Assembly (NCBI RefSeq): GCF_030271255.1
Contig: NZ_JASJOM010000004.1
Location: forward strand, 186,001-250,000
Direction: 5' to 3'
DNA length: 64,000 bases
From: Peribacillus folii
GTDB taxonomy: Bacteria; Bacillota; Bacilli; Bacillales; DSM-1321
The position numbers and the translations under genes were made by a program. Under the pieces are notes generated by a model. It had not been told where the DNA came from, made no database searches, and saw only the letters and a list, made by a program, of their open reading frames with translations. Positions 35,114 through 43,960 of this stretch are shown here, piece after piece. The number at the start of each line of letters is the position of its first letter. The stretch's first letter is position 1.

Positions 35114-35431
35114 ATGAAAAAAACAATCAACATCGTTTTGTCTTCTGCTTTGATTATCGGTTTTACCGGTGGAATCGCCACTGCTGATGAGGCAAAAGCG
35201 GCCACTAAAACCAATCTATATAAAAACTGCACAGTGTTTAATAAAACCTATTCAAAGGGAGTTGCAAAATCCGCTAAAACTAAAAACAAAGTAGTGGACC
35301 GCAAGACAAAGAAGGTATCGTACAAACCTTTGTCCAAAGGAACTAAGATTTCTTTAGAAATCTATAATAAAGCAATGAAAAATAATGATGATTTAGATCG
35401 TGATAATGACGGCATTGCCTGTGAAAAGTAA
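35114..35431 (+). CDS. secreted Excalibur calcium-binding domain protein
   Basis: The 105-residue product has a signal peptide (MKKTINIVLSSALIIGF, cleavage near EAKA-AT) and a C-terminal Excalibur motif DLDRDNDGIACEK, with the DxDxDGxxCE calcium loop. A single Cys early in the mature part (NLYKNC) can pair with the last Cys. The middle region is basic. Such proteins are extracellular or cell-wall associated; the target is unknown. GGGAGGG precedes the ATG, and a terminator follows. Monocistronic. Confidence 0.85.
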   Translation: MKKTINIVLSSALIIGFTGGIATADEAKAATKTNLYKNCTVFNKTYSKGVAKSAKTKNKVVDRKTKKVSYKPLSKGTKISLEIYNKAMKNNDDLDRDNDGIACEK

Positions 35432-35469
35432 ATATAAACAAGTTGGAATGCTGTAACCGATAAAAATGG

Positions 35470-35503
35470 TGAGCGCTATTTTTGCTAGTGTTCATCTTTT
35501 TTT
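35470..35503 (+). terminator. terminator of the Excalibur gene
   Basis: TGAGCGCTA and TAGTGTTCA pair (with G-U) around TTTTTGC, followed by a T-run. Confidence 0.75.
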
Positions 35504-36041
35504 ACATTCGTCATTTTCCATACTCGCTATATTAGTTTAACATGGCTTTAAATCAGCTTCGTTTTTCCCGAGTTTATTTCCTACAGGATGCTCTTCTTCA
35601 CTAGATTTAAATCCCTCAACAACAGCATTTCTTTCATTTCCATGAAAAAAAGCTTCCACTATAATTGTGATTCAGTCTTGAAAGCGTTAAGTGTTTCGTC
35701 ATTCATTCTATTATTACCAATGAAGGTACTTCATTAATTTGTACATAACAGGATTGAGGATCAGACGATGTGAAAAAGGATAAGTCCAATAACAATCGAT
35801 CTAATTGTAACAAGAAAAGATGAATTTGATTGGAGCCCCCAAAATCATCCAAGCAAAACGGATGATACGAGTTACGTACCCATTTCAAGTAATTTTTATC
35901 TTTACTCCTTTTAAGCAACAACATCCCTTAACAAGCTCATTTACAATTTATTTTAGATTTACTGGTTTATTTCCTTTTAATTATTGTAACTTTTTGGATT
36001 CTTATTCGATTAATAATTGAACACAAAAAGGAGGGGTATGT
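35504..36041. other. gene-free stretch
   Basis: About 540 bases upstream of the sigma-factor fragment. The short frames on either strand show no recognisable protein or ribosome site. Likely decayed sequence. Confidence 0.4.
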
Positions 36042-36242
36042 TTGCTTGATCAAGATAATTTAGATGAGAGCATCGAGATCGTGTATAACAAGTATTATCT
36101 CGATGTTTATAAGTTCTTGATTTGTTTCACTGGGAATCAAAACGATGCAGAAGATTTAACACAAGATGTTTTTATACGGTTACTACAATCTCGATCTAAA
36201 TTTAATAAGCAGTGTACATTAAAAACGTGGATTCCTGCCTAG
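36042..36242 (+). pseudogene. ECF sigma factor, region 2 only
   Basis: The 66-residue product begins LDQDNLDESIEIVYNKYYLD and has NQNDAEDLTQDVFIRLLQ, the region 2 core-binding helix of ECF sigma factors. The frame ends at TAG where region 2 would continue (TWIPA), and no region 4 is found downstream, so DNA -35 recognition is lost. AGGAGG lies before the TTG start. No anti-sigma gene is nearby. Confidence 0.75.
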
Positions 36243-36675
36243 GCAGCTCTTTTTCTTATGGAGCAAACATTCTCTTATACTTTATTTCACTGATCATTGC
36301 TTCCTACTTAAACTAGCCATTCCCGATAGAAAACCTGCATTAAAGACTGCTCCTTGTTGCCTCATCAGGTTCATTCAATAATAAGGGAAGCTTAGTATGC
36401 TTTACTCTGGTCAGCTCCAATTTGAAATGCTTCAAGTTTCGTTACCTCCGAAGCTACATTTTCACCATTACAATGTCGAAGTCTATTCATTTGCACCTCC
36501 CTCTAAGGCTGCATAACCCTAATCACAACTTTTCCTTACAACGAAGTAAGCAATATTTTGCTATAATATCAATGCCATAAAATTCATCCTTCACTTTGGA
36601 CAGCTTTATTGTTCTAGATCTAAACATACTATCCACAAAAGTTCCATACATACAGGCTGGCTAACAATGATGCTT
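36243..36675. other. decayed stretch, one possible small ORF
   Basis: Mostly without recognisable coding. A 32-codon minus-strand ORF (36490 down to 36392, MNRLRHCNGENVASEVTKLE) has GGGAGG at good distance and might be real, but no family match is apparent. Confidence 0.3.
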
Positions 36676-36963
36676 TTATGCTCCATAATAAATCATAACG
36701 ATCATTAGCAACATATTTAACAGAAACAAAATTTTCCCGATGAGATTTTTAAAAGTTAAAATAGAAAACACTATAGAAATCAGGAATGAAAAAATCGCTA
36801 GTTTTGGTGGAAAATACGCAATCTCCCAAATACTTGACATAGAAAAAAACAAAAGAAAAACGCTGATAAAAATAAATATAATTGAAAACATTAATGCTAT
36901 CGTAATATAAATAAAAGTCCTTAGCTTTTTTACATGTTGTTTCTCATAACTATAACCAACCAT
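36676..36963 (-). CDS. small membrane protein, unknown function
   Basis: The 95-residue product starts MVGYSYEKQHVKKLRTF and then has three hydrophobic segments (IYITIALMFSIIFIFISVFL, PPKLAIFSFLISIVFSIL, IGKILFLLNMLLMIVMIYY). ATG 36963 is favoured because GAGGAGGGGG precedes it, rather than the GTG five codons upstream. No family recognised; monocistronic. Confidence 0.6.
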   Translation of the reverse strand: MVGYSYEKQHVKKLRTFIYITIALMFSIIFIFISVFLLFFSMSSIWEIAYFPPKLAIFSFLISIVFSILTFKNLIGKILFLLNMLLMIVMIYYGA

Positions 36964-37163
36964 TTTCCCCCTCCTCACCTCTATCGGATACTATTCTCTA
37001 ACAGAGCAAAAAATACCTTCTTCAAGTGATCCAGCCCCTTTTACTACGTTGGAGCTATAAATGCACCACCGATATAACCCTTTATTTTCCTATAGATCCT
37101 TACAGTAAAAAAGGCAATCCACATTATGAAGGATCACCTGTTAGATTAATAAGGTACAATAAA

Positions 37164-37352
37164 TTACTGGATAAATCCCATTACTGCGACAGCTAAAAAT
37201 GGAACTAAAACGAATAAAGTTACAATAACCCATGTCTTCCAATGTTTTTTCATTTGAAGTAATTCCTTTTTGGCCTCATCCTTATTTTTTATTGACCAAA
37301 TAATGATTCCCATCCAATAAATTGCTAAGAAAATAAGACTTGAAGCATCCAT
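37164..37352 (-). CDS. small two-helix membrane protein, unknown function
   Basis: A 62-residue protein with two hydrophobic segments (SLIFLAIYWMGIIIWSI and WVIVTLFVLVPFLAVAVMGF) separated by a lysine-rich loop (KNKDEAKKELLQMKKHWK). GAGGTG precedes the ATG. It lies downstream of the TetR gene on the same strand and may be cotranscribed. No family recognised. Confidence 0.55.
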   Translation of the reverse strand: MDASSLIFLAIYWMGIIIWSIKNKDEAKKELLQMKKHWKTWVIVTLFVLVPFLAVAVMGFIQ

Positions 37353-37435
37353 GAATACACCTCTGATAACTGCTTATTAATTGTTAAGCGACTCTACTAA
37401 GGGGATGGAACGGATACTTTCTTGTAGTTAACTTA

Positions 37436-38005
37436 TTATTTTCCAGGTTGCAATTCAATGCCATACAATATGGTCGGTATGATCAATTTGATGAATTCCG
37501 CTGGAGGTACCTCCTTACCATTCCTGTTCCATTCTACAGATGCCCCGTAGATTCCCCAGCTTAACATACTGGCAGTAACCATTAGTGTTTGATTTCCGTC
37601 AGTTGAATGTCGATTCAACAGCATCTTGTAAAAAATGATTTCAAGCTGTTCCCTGATGATACGGGCAATGATCTCTCCGTACCCCCTATGGCAGCGATTG
37701 GACAAAGATTTTTGAAAGTTCGTTATGGCTATGAAGATACTTGTTACCGCTTCCCCATTCAGCTCGTTTTTCTCGAAGATATCACTATTCAAGTTAATCA
37801 AGAATACCTCGGATAATACCCTTTCCAATAAGTCATATATATCTTGAAAATGATAATAGAATGTCGCGCGATTAATCATGGCCTCTGTTGTAATATCCTT
37901 AACCGTTATATCCTTGAATTCCTTTTTACCTGAAAGTTCAATGAAGGAATCCATGATCAATTTACGCGTACGCTGAACTCGAGGGTCAGTCTTTGCATGA
38001 GCCAT
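37436..38005 (-). CDS. TetR family transcriptional regulator
   Basis: Helix-turn-helix domain at the N-terminus: RTRKLIMDSFIELSGKKEFKD, then VKDITTEAMINRATFYYHF, the classic TetR pattern. The 189-residue length and C-terminal region (TASMLSWGIYGASVEWNR) fit the DhaS/AcrR-like group with a TetR_C_33-type ligand domain. It is divergent from the DsbA-YdhR operon and a palindrome sits in the 206-base intergenic region, so it probably represses itself and that operon. Ligand unknown. Confidence 0.85.
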   Translation of the reverse strand: MAHAKTDPRVQRTRKLIMDSFIELSGKKEFKDITVKDITTEAMINRATFYYHFQDIYDLLERVLSEVFLINLNSDIFEKNELNGEAVTSIFIAITNFQKSLSNRCHRGYGEIIARIIREQLEIIFYKMLLNRHSTDGNQTLMVTASMLSWGIYGASVEWNRNGKEVPPAEFIKLIIPTILYGIELQPGK

Positions 38006-38043
38006 TTGTTGTCACCCCTTTTTTTGCAACAATTTCTTACATG

Positions 38044-38059
38044 TGTTGTATAAACAACA
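38044..38059. promoter_or_regulatory. TetR operator candidate
   Basis: TGTTGTATAAACAACA, six-base arms around ATAA. TTGTTGT and GCAACAA occur again nearer to the TetR start (about 38009-38025). Confidence 0.6.
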
Positions 38060-38211
38060 AATCCTATCAACTATTGGTATTGATGTTATTCATTATGACT
38101 TACTATTCAATTGTAAAGCAAGATACAAAAAGATAAATGCTGTCACTTTTAGTTGATCACCGCCAAATGCTTTAGCAGCAGTGCTTCACCTCTAAAGGTT
38201 GATGAAATGAA

Positions 38212-39156
38212 ATGGAAATGGGGAAAAATGCATTGAATAATAATCTGAGTTGTGACTTAAATACTGGTGTGTGTGGAGTGGCAGGTGATGAGGAATGGGA
38301 GGTTATTGATTTTGATCAACAGAAAAAATCGATCAATCTTTACTATGTAACCGATCCGATTTGTTCTCATTGTTGGGCAATCGAACCTATCCTTCGTCGT
38401 TTTATCAAGCTATATGGAGATTATTTCACCTTTCATACGGTAATGGGCGGTTTGCTGGAAAAGTGGCATGAAGGACCGATCGATCCTGCAAACGGTATTT
38501 ATAAACCAGCCGACGTGGCCGGTCACTGGAGGGAAGTTGGCGAAAAGTCAAGAATGCCAATTGACGGGGCTTTAATGATCGACAACCCAATTCATTCATC
38601 CTACCCGCCCTCTCGTGTATTTAAAGTGATCCAAAAAAAACATCATGAAGCAATTTCCTATCAATATTTGCGACGTGCCAGAGAAGCTCTCTTCGCATTC
38701 AATCGGAATATTTCAGATACATCCGTCATGATTGAAATCGTAAACGACCTTGGTCTTGATGGGGAAGCGATCGTGAAGGAAGCTGAAAAACCAAACGGCC
38801 AGCAATTATTGAATGAAGATTTTGGTCTGGCAAGAAGCTTAGGTGTCAGAGGTTTCCCTACCATCATCATGACAAATGAAGAAAATAAAGGTGTGAAAAT
38901 CATCGGCAGCCGGCCGTTTGAATCCTATGTTGATGGATTAAAACAAGTTCTAAACCAGAAAGAGCTTCAAGCAAAGCCAAGCCCCTCCTTTTCTAGCTTG
39001 CTTGAAAAAGAAAAACTTCTATTTTCCAAAGAAATTGAAGTAATGTACGATGTTAAGCAAGCGGATGTTCACTCTTTTGTAGAAAAAGAGCTTTCATGCG
39101 ATCGTTTTGAAGTGAAGGAAATTCTAGGTGAACTTTATTTTACAACGACTAAATAA
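38212..39156 (+). CDS. DsbA family oxidoreductase, YjbH/SpxH-like
   Basis: The 314-residue thioredoxin-fold protein carries the active site DPICSHCWAIEP (CxxC, about residues 54-65) after strand INLYYVT, a long helical insert and the cis-Pro segment GVRGFPTIIM. No signal peptide is present, so it acts in the cytosol. The pattern D-P-C-x-x-C-W-A-x-E-P matches SpxH (YjbH), the ClpXP adaptor for Spx, but overall it is probably a paralogue of the FrnE/DsbA group. First gene of an operon with a YdhR-type monooxygenase; divergent TetR. A role in thiol or electrophile stress is inferred. Confidence 0.75.
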   Translation: MEMGKNALNNNLSCDLNTGVCGVAGDEEWEVIDFDQQKKSINLYYVTDPICSHCWAIEPILRRFIKLYGDYFTFHTVMGGLLEKWHEGPIDPANGIYKPADVAGHWREVGEKSRMPIDGALMIDNPIHSSYPPSRVFKVIQKKHHEAISYQYLRRAREALFAFNRNISDTSVMIEIVNDLGLDGEAIVKEAEKPNGQQLLNEDFGLARSLGVRGFPTIIMTNEENKGVKIIGSRPFESYVDGLKQVLNQKELQAKPSPSFSSLLEKEKLLFSKEIEVMYDVKQADVHSFVEKELSCDRFEVKEILGELYFTTTK

Positions 39157-39172
39157 GCAAAGGAGTTTATCA

Positions 39173-39481
39173 ATGCCATACTTATTACAAATGAATTTTA
39201 AAATGAATGGGCCATTTGGGGATGAAATGGCTGAAGCATATTCTGATCTTGCCGAAAGTATCATTGAAGAAAAGGGTCTATTATCAAAAATATGGACAGA
39301 AAACCCTGAAACAAGTGAAGCCGGTGGAATTTACATTTTTGAAACAAAAGAAACAGCTGAAAATTATTTGGACATGCATTCTAAAAGGTTAGCAAACTTC
39401 GGAGTTTCAAAAGTCCATGCAAAAATCTTTGCCATCAATGCCCAGCTTACTGATATCACGAATGGACTGAAACGGGAGTAG
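39173..39481 (+). CDS. YdhR-like monooxygenase
   Basis: A 102-residue ferredoxin-like protein: YLLQMNFKMNGPFGDEMAEA, then LLSKIWTENPETSEAGGIYIFET and AENYLDMHSKRLANFG, the YdhR/antibiotic-monooxygenase-like pattern. ATG 39173 has AAAGGAG upstream and starts 16 bases after the DsbA-type gene, so the two are an operon. Substrate unknown; small aromatic or quinone compounds are typical of the fold. Confidence 0.75.
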   Translation: MPYLLQMNFKMNGPFGDEMAEAYSDLAESIIEEKGLLSKIWTENPETSEAGGIYIFETKETAENYLDMHSKRLANFGVSKVHAKIFAINAQLTDITNGLKRE

Positions 39482-39654
39482 CTCATTGCTGCTCCCTTTT
39501 TACCCGGAATCTATCCTCACCACCCTGCCATCTGACAGCACCAAACCAATTTAACTTTTTGGCCTGGATGTGCAGCTGACACCCGGAGTATATACAGCCT
39601 GCTTTACTGGAGGTTTTATCCGGGAATAATTCCGTTATTTAAAACTTTCTTACA

Positions 39655-40206
39655 TCACCCTTCTATTCGTTTAAGGATTTTTGCAGGATTGCCACCGACT
39701 ACAACGTTGTCTGGAACATCCTTCGTTACGACTGCGCCTGAAGCAATGACAACATTATCCCCTATCGTTACTCCTGGGTTTATTACTGCATTTCCGCCAA
39801 TCCAAACATTATTACCGATGGTTACTGGCTTGCCGTATTCCAAACCTGTTATTCTTGTTTTTGCATCTAATGGGTGGGTTGCCGTGTAAATGGATACTCT
39901 AGGTCCGATCATACAATTTTCTCCGATGGTTACTTTACACACATCCAAGATGATGCATTCGTAATTGGCAAAAAAATTCTCCCCGACATAAATGTTGTAT
40001 CCGTAATCACAACGGAAAGTAGGTTTTACACAAAAATTCTCTCCGGTTTTACCAAACAATTTTTTTAATACAACACTTTTGTCTTCCACTAAAGATACAT
40101 TGAATACCGCAAGCAGTTCCTGGGCTTTTTTATGCTCCTTACCAAGCTCTTCATCCATTGCCGTATATAATTCGCCTGCCAACATTTTCTCTTTTTCAGT
40201 TTTCAT
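39655..40206 (-). CDS. maa: maltose/galactoside O-acetyltransferase
   Basis: Hexapeptide-repeat acetyltransferase of 183 residues. The N-terminal helix reads [18 protein letters not shown] as in Maa/LacA. The left-handed beta-helix shows [21 protein letters not shown] with the catalytic His of the THPLD motif, then [20 protein letters not shown] and [13 protein letters not shown]. It acetylates the 6-hydroxyl of glucose-type sugars. GGGGAG precedes the ATG. Stand-alone gene. Confidence 0.88.
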   Translation of the reverse strand: MKTEKEKMLAGELYTAMDEELGKEHKKAQELLAVFNVSLVEDKSVVLKKLFGKTGENFCVKPTFRCDYGYNIYVGENFFANYECIILDVCKVTIGENCMIGPRVSIYTATHPLDAKTRITGLEYGKPVTIGNNVWIGGNAVINPGVTIGDNVVIASGAVVTKDVPDNVVVGGNPAKILKRIEG

Positions 40207-40443
40207 GAATAATCACTCCCCATCGATTCGCATTCCATTGATATAAGTAGCTAACCCGAACTTATTAAAGATGTTTAATAAGTCTCTGTGTTACTATACC
40301 ATATAAAAATCCGTTTTTGTACTATCGTGCCACGAACCGCAAATGAGAGGAGAAAATTGAGGTCCGGGCCATTTTCGGCAGCATCATCCATAATGCCTCA
40401 GTGTCCTAAAATCAATGTGTTGGCAAAAATGAATGCTCCTCCT

Positions 40444-41676
40444 CTACACGTTTACCTGCGTGCCCTTATACAAAACCGCCATTGCCGCCGCTATCAGGAT
40501 CATCCCCATACAAGCAGGTGCTGCATGACCTAGCGAAACGTAAAGTTGACCACCAATGATAGGCCCGATCATTCTTGCTAAAGCCTGAATAGATTGGCTG
40601 GCTCCTTGAATCCTTCCTTGTTCACTGGGATCGACTGACTTTGAAAGCATTCCATTGAAGGAAGGTCCGAAGACCGAATCACCGAAGCCAAATATAAACA
40701 TTCCAACAATGAATGATGGATAAAATGAAAACAAAGCAGATAGTGCAATAAGACTGTAGCCTATGATCTCCGAGGCCATTCCTAGGATTGCTATTTGCTG
40801 ATCATGAAGTTTCAACAATAGCTTTGGCATTATGAAGCCTTGGGAAATGATATCTTGGAGACCCATAATTGAGAACATCAGGCCAATCAGTGCAGGCTTC
40901 CAGTTGAAAGTATCCATGGTGAACTGTGAAAAGACGGCCTGCAAAGATCCGTTTGGGATCCAAAGTAAGAACGCTGAGACAAGCAGTCTTTTTAAGTTTT
41001 TCATGGAAAGTACGTCCGCAAGCTGTATAACTGGATTCAGTCTCGCCAGGGTGATCTCTTTCAGTCTATTATTCCGATCCAGGCTCTCGGGCATATATAA
41101 GGCTCCATAACCAACATTCAATAATGTGATGATTGCACCAAAATACAGCGGTACGGAATTACCAAACTTGGCAAGCAATCCACCTAGAGTCGGGCCGATG
41201 ACAGTCCCGACACCAACCACGGCACTTACCCATCCAAAGTATTTGGTTCTCTGTTCTGGAGGAATGATATCTGCAAAATAGGCGAAAATCGTGCTTATGC
41301 TCCCGCCTGTTATACCTTCTATTATGCGCCCGGCAAATAGTACCCACAAAGCTCCTCCTATCCCAAAAACAAGATACCCAATCGCAGAACCCAATAGGCA
41401 AACCAAGAGCAAGGGACGGCGGCCATATTTATCGCTCAAAACTCCAAGTACAGGGGCCGCAAAAAACACGCAAACTGCATAAACGGAAGTCAGCAGTGTT
41501 ACGACTATAGCTTGTTCACCGGGATTGCTTGTATAAGGCTGCACTAAAAATGGAACGACAGGCATTATGATCGTGAATCCCACTCCGCATAGAAACACAG
41601 AAACAAGACCAAATATCAAAGCGTGTTTATCCATGGTTTGTTCTGTATTAAGTGTGGGTAGTCTAAATTTTGGCAT
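40444..41676 (-). CDS. MFS multidrug-type efflux transporter (DHA1)
   Basis: About 410 residues with 12 hydrophobic segments. The 2-3 loop motif GVLSDKYGRRPLLL and motif C-like VVGVGTVIGPTLGGLLAKFG mark a proton-driven drug exporter. ATG 41676 is used, not the frame extension upstream, because GAGGAG sits just before it and the extension runs through operators and a terminator. Two copies of a 22-bp operator lie 21-77 bases upstream of the start, the same sequence that precedes the MarR gene. Substrate unknown. Confidence 0.85.
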   Translation of the reverse strand: MPKFRLPTLNTEQTMDKHALIFGLVSVFLCGVGFTIIMPVVPFLVQPYTSNPGEQAIVVTLLTSVYAVCVFFAAPVLGVLSDKYGRRPLLLVCLLGSAIGYLVFGIGGALWVLFAGRIIEGITGGSISTIFAYFADIIPPEQRTKYFGWVSAVVGVGTVIGPTLGGLLAKFGNSVPLYFGAIITLLNVGYGALYMPESLDRNNRLKEITLARLNPVIQLADVLSMKNLKRLLVSAFLLWIPNGSLQAVFSQFTMDTFNWKPALIGLMFSIMGLQDIISQGFIMPKLLLKLHDQQIAILGMASEIIGYSLIALSALFSFYPSFIVGMFIFGFGDSVFGPSFNGMLSKSVDPSEQGRIQGASQSIQALARMIGPIIGGQLYVSLGHAAPACMGMILIAAAMAVLYKGTQVNV

Positions 41677-41697
41677 GTGAATTTCTCCTCGAAAGTT

Positions 41698-41752
41698 TTT
41701 TGTTTCCTTGTCAACAAAACAATAAAGCATTTTTGTTTCCTCGTCAACAAAA
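41698..41752. promoter_or_regulatory. two MarR operators upstream of the MFS gene
   Basis: Two 22-bp boxes: TTTTGTTTCCTTGTCAACAA plus AA (41698-41719) and TTTTGTTTCCTCGTCAACAA plus AA (41731-41752), 33 bases apart (about three helical turns). TTTTGTT/AACAAAA ends make each box palindromic. Confidence 0.8.
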
Positions 41753-41761
41753 ATTGCATTC

Positions 41762-41797
41762 AAAAAAGGCAGCCTTTCTCCAAAGAGGTGGGCTGCC
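41762..41797 (-). terminator. terminator between the MarR and MFS genes
   Basis: GGCAGCC and GGCTGCC stem followed by TTTTTTG on the minus strand, so the two genes are transcribed separately. Confidence 0.85.
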
Positions 41798-41813
41798 CGT
41801 GGTTTCATATTCA

Positions 41814-42299
41814 TTATATATTTTCATTGCGACTCAATATGTCCATATCCTGTTTCTTTATTTCCGCATCCAAATGCTTGTTATACGTTTCCACGAACCG
41901 AAGCATACTATCGAATTGTTCCTCGGTTACCTGCTCAAATACCGCTTTATCCCGCTCTCGAAACTCTTTGTGCAAATCCTCATGGATATGAAAAATTTTT
42001 TTCCCTTGCTCGGTGAGCCTAAAATAGATTTCTTTCTTGTTATCCGACTTCTGGTAGCTATCAATAAGTCCTTTTTTTAGGAGCTTCTTAGTTAATCTAC
42101 TTAAGGCACCTCGGGTCATATATAAGGAATCTGCAAGTTTTGTCACGTTGGGATCGATATTCTTTTCAATGCATTCGATGCAATGTACTTCCGAAGGCTT
42201 AAAGCCCCTCAGACTTTCTTCCATCTTATCCTTATTAAGCCAAACCATCTTGTTATATAAATCCCTGAAACCCAGCATGACTTGTTCCTCTTTATTCAT
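41814..42299 (-). CDS. MarR family regulator of the MFS pump
   Basis: A 161-residue winged-helix protein: PNVTKLADSLYMTRGALSRL, then KLLKKGLIDSYQKSDNKKEI with the wing arginine-poor variant, and RLTEQGKKIFHIHEDLHKEF. Two cysteines in HCIECIEKN could sense oxidants. ATG 42299 is favoured (GGGAGGAC upstream) over the longer frame. An operator identical in design to those of the MFS gene lies 46-67 bases before it, pointing to autoregulation plus control of the pump. Confidence 0.85.
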   Translation of the reverse strand: MNKEEQVMLGFRDLYNKMVWLNKDKMEESLRGFKPSEVHCIECIEKNIDPNVTKLADSLYMTRGALSRLTKKLLKKGLIDSYQKSDNKKEIYFRLTEQGKKIFHIHEDLHKEFRERDKAVFEQVTEEQFDSMLRFVETYNKHLDAEIKKQDMDILSRNENI

Positions 42300-42344
42300 G
42301 GCCTGTCCTCCCACATGTGGTGCACTCACCATATTATAGTAAGC

Positions 42345-42366
42345 TTTTGTTTCCATTTCAACAAAA
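42345..42366. promoter_or_regulatory. MarR autoregulatory operator
   Basis: TTTTGTTTCCATTTCAACAA plus AA, third copy of the 22-bp box found twice upstream of the MFS gene. Confidence 0.8.
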
Positions 42367-42412
42367 GAGATGGATGCATGTTCTTGAATATAGGGTAGGG
42401 CCATATTTGAAG

Positions 42413-42796
42413 TTACTGTTGCAATATCTGAATAAGGTTGCCGCACGTGTCGTCAAAGACCGCTATCGTTGTTTCTCCCATTTTTGTCGGCTCCATCGTG
42501 AACTTCACGCCACTTTCCGATAAACGCTTGTACTCTGCAACAATATCCGTCACACCAAACATTGTTGCTGGAATACCCTCGGCAAATATTTGCTTTTGAT
42601 ATTCCTTAGCGGCAGGATGCTCATTCGGTTCAAGTAAAATCTCGGTGCCGTCATGATCCTCCGGCGAAACAAGCGTAATCCATCTGAATTTCCCCATCGG
42701 AACGTCATGTTTTTTTACAAATCCCAGCTTTTCCGTATAAAACTCCAGTGCATTGTCTTGATCTTGTACAAATATACTGGTCACAATGATTTTCAT
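42413..42796 (-). CDS. VOC family protein
   Basis: A 127-residue single VOC module pair: MKIIVTSIFVQDQDNALEFY at the start, LGFVKKHD, GTEILLEP, and at the end TIAVFDDTCGNLIQIL, the common glyoxalase/bleomycin-resistance pattern with the final Glu/Asp-type metal ligand replaced by GNLIQI. ATG 42796 has GGGAGG upstream. It follows an ArsR-type regulator by 76 bases and probably shares its promoter. Substrate unknown. Confidence 0.75.
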   Translation of the reverse strand: MKIIVTSIFVQDQDNALEFYTEKLGFVKKHDVPMGKFRWITLVSPEDHDGTEILLEPNEHPAAKEYQKQIFAEGIPATMFGVTDIVAEYKRLSESGVKFTMEPTKMGETTIAVFDDTCGNLIQILQQ

Positions 42797-42872
42797 TATG
42801 TTTTTCCTCCCTCTACTCTGACTACCTCGGTGCACTACAAAAATTTCTATGATACACATAACAAAACCTGAA

Positions 42873-43151
42873 TTACTCCATCCATCTTTTCAGCAAGTTT
42901 CTAAGTGGTTCGCTGTTAAATATGATTACTCGGTATTTACCCTGCTTTCTTGAACTTATGAGCCCTGCGTCCTCCAATACAGAAAGATGCTTGGCAATGC
43001 CCTGCCGCGTAATGGAAAGGGTGTGATTCGTAATGAGCCGTACCGTAAGTTCATACAACGTCTGCTCATTTCGTTCGGAAAGCTCGTCTAAGATGAGGCG
43101 CCGGGTTGGGTCGCTAAGTGCTTTGAATATAGCATCGTCATTCCAATTCAT
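42873..43151 (-). CDS. ArsR family transcriptional regulator, leaderless
   Basis: Winged-helix repressor of 92 residues: AIFKALSDPTRRLILDELSE, then SITRQGIAKHLSVLEDAGLISSRKQGKYR. No cysteine metal site is visible, so it is not an arsenic or cadmium sensor; the group often controls VOC or SRPBCC genes. ATG 43151 starts six bases after the -10 box, so the mRNA should begin at or near the start codon without a Shine-Dalgarno. A palindrome within the promoter spacer suggests autoregulation. Confidence 0.8.
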   Translation of the reverse strand: MNWNDDAIFKALSDPTRRLILDELSERNEQTLYELTVRLITNHTLSITRQGIAKHLSVLEDAGLISSRKQGKYRVIIFNSEPLRNLLKRWME

Positions 43152-43187
43152 ATATCGAGTATAAGCAACTATGTGGTTGCCTGTCAA
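43151..43187 (-). promoter_or_regulatory. leaderless promoter with operator in the spacer
   Basis: TTGACA (43182-43187), 18-base spacer, TATACT (43158-43163), and the ATG at 43151. The spacer holds GCAAC-CACATA-GTTGC (43165-43180), a palindrome positioned to block RNA polymerase. Confidence 0.7.
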
Positions 43188-43324
43188 ACATCCGGGCGTG
43201 ATATTGAATAATTCTTTTGTTATTCAAGTCCCTCTTTGTACAAAAAATAAAGCAGCTGTACGTTCCAAACATATTTCAGGCTTGTTTGGGAAAAATAACG
43301 GAAATTTAAAATTAGGAGGTAGTC

Positions 43325-43819
43325 ATGGTCAAGAAAACGATATTTGCTTTATGTACCTGTTTTCTATTGTACATCATCGCACTAGACCCAGAGGCAAAGG
43401 CTTTAACGTTCAATGAATTGCCAACCAAACAAACTTCAAAACAATGGTCGGTTCAAGTAGGCAAAGCTGAAAAAGGGAACGGATTAGTTAGGCCAGAAAA
43501 GGGAAGATTCCATACTTACTCTTTAGAGGTTGATAATATTGGCAAGGATATATTATCTGCGGAAATTTATATGTTCAGGAATGAACCTAACTCTACCACG
43601 AAATTTGCACTTTTCGGTTGTCCTGATGAAAAGGATTGCAATAAAGAGAGCTTTGAAAGGGCGATTACTTTAGCAAAGCAATTGAATGAGGGATATCCTT
43701 ATAAATTCAGTAATTTCCTCTTGGCTGAAAAAGCATCGGAATTGGAAGTGGTGATCGTTTGGACCCAAAAGGGCAGTGAAGGCAGACCTTTAAAAGAAAC
43801 TTTTACATTTACTGAATAA
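43325..43819 (+). CDS. secreted protein of unknown function
   Basis: I do not recognise this 164-residue protein. It has a signal peptide (KKTIFALCTCFLLYIIALDP, cleavage near EAKA-LT). The mature part looks beta-rich (WSVQVGKAEKGNG, YSLEVDNIGKDILSAEIYMF) with a Cys pair in GCPDEKDCNKE. AGGAGG precedes the ATG. Probably extracellular or wall-associated; single gene. Confidence 0.65.
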   Translation: MVKKTIFALCTCFLLYIIALDPEAKALTFNELPTKQTSKQWSVQVGKAEKGNGLVRPEKGRFHTYSLEVDNIGKDILSAEIYMFRNEPNSTTKFALFGCPDEKDCNKESFERAITLAKQLNEGYPYKFSNFLLAEKASELEVVIVWTQKGSEGRPLKETFTFTE

Positions 43820-43896
43820 CAGGACTTGATCAGTTAATGTCAAAATTAAACCATCAATCTTTTAGGAATCATTTTAACATGGACAGCACAAATAAA

Positions 43897-43925
43897 AGGG
43901 CAGCCGAACGAATGGCCGGGCTGCC
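43897..43925 (-). terminator. terminator of the MerR-SDR operon
   Basis: GGCAGCC and GGCTGCC stem, then CTTTTATT on the minus strand. Confidence 0.8.
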
Positions 43926-43960
43926 TTCATGTCTTCATAAATGATTATGATATCGTTTCA

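Noticed and set aside
34957..35232. Minus-strand ORF of 91 codons
   Set aside because: Shadow of the Excalibur gene, which has signal peptide, domain and ribosome site.
41677..41814. 46-residue N-terminal extension of the MFS protein
   Set aside because: It runs through two operators and a terminator stem and has no ribosome site.
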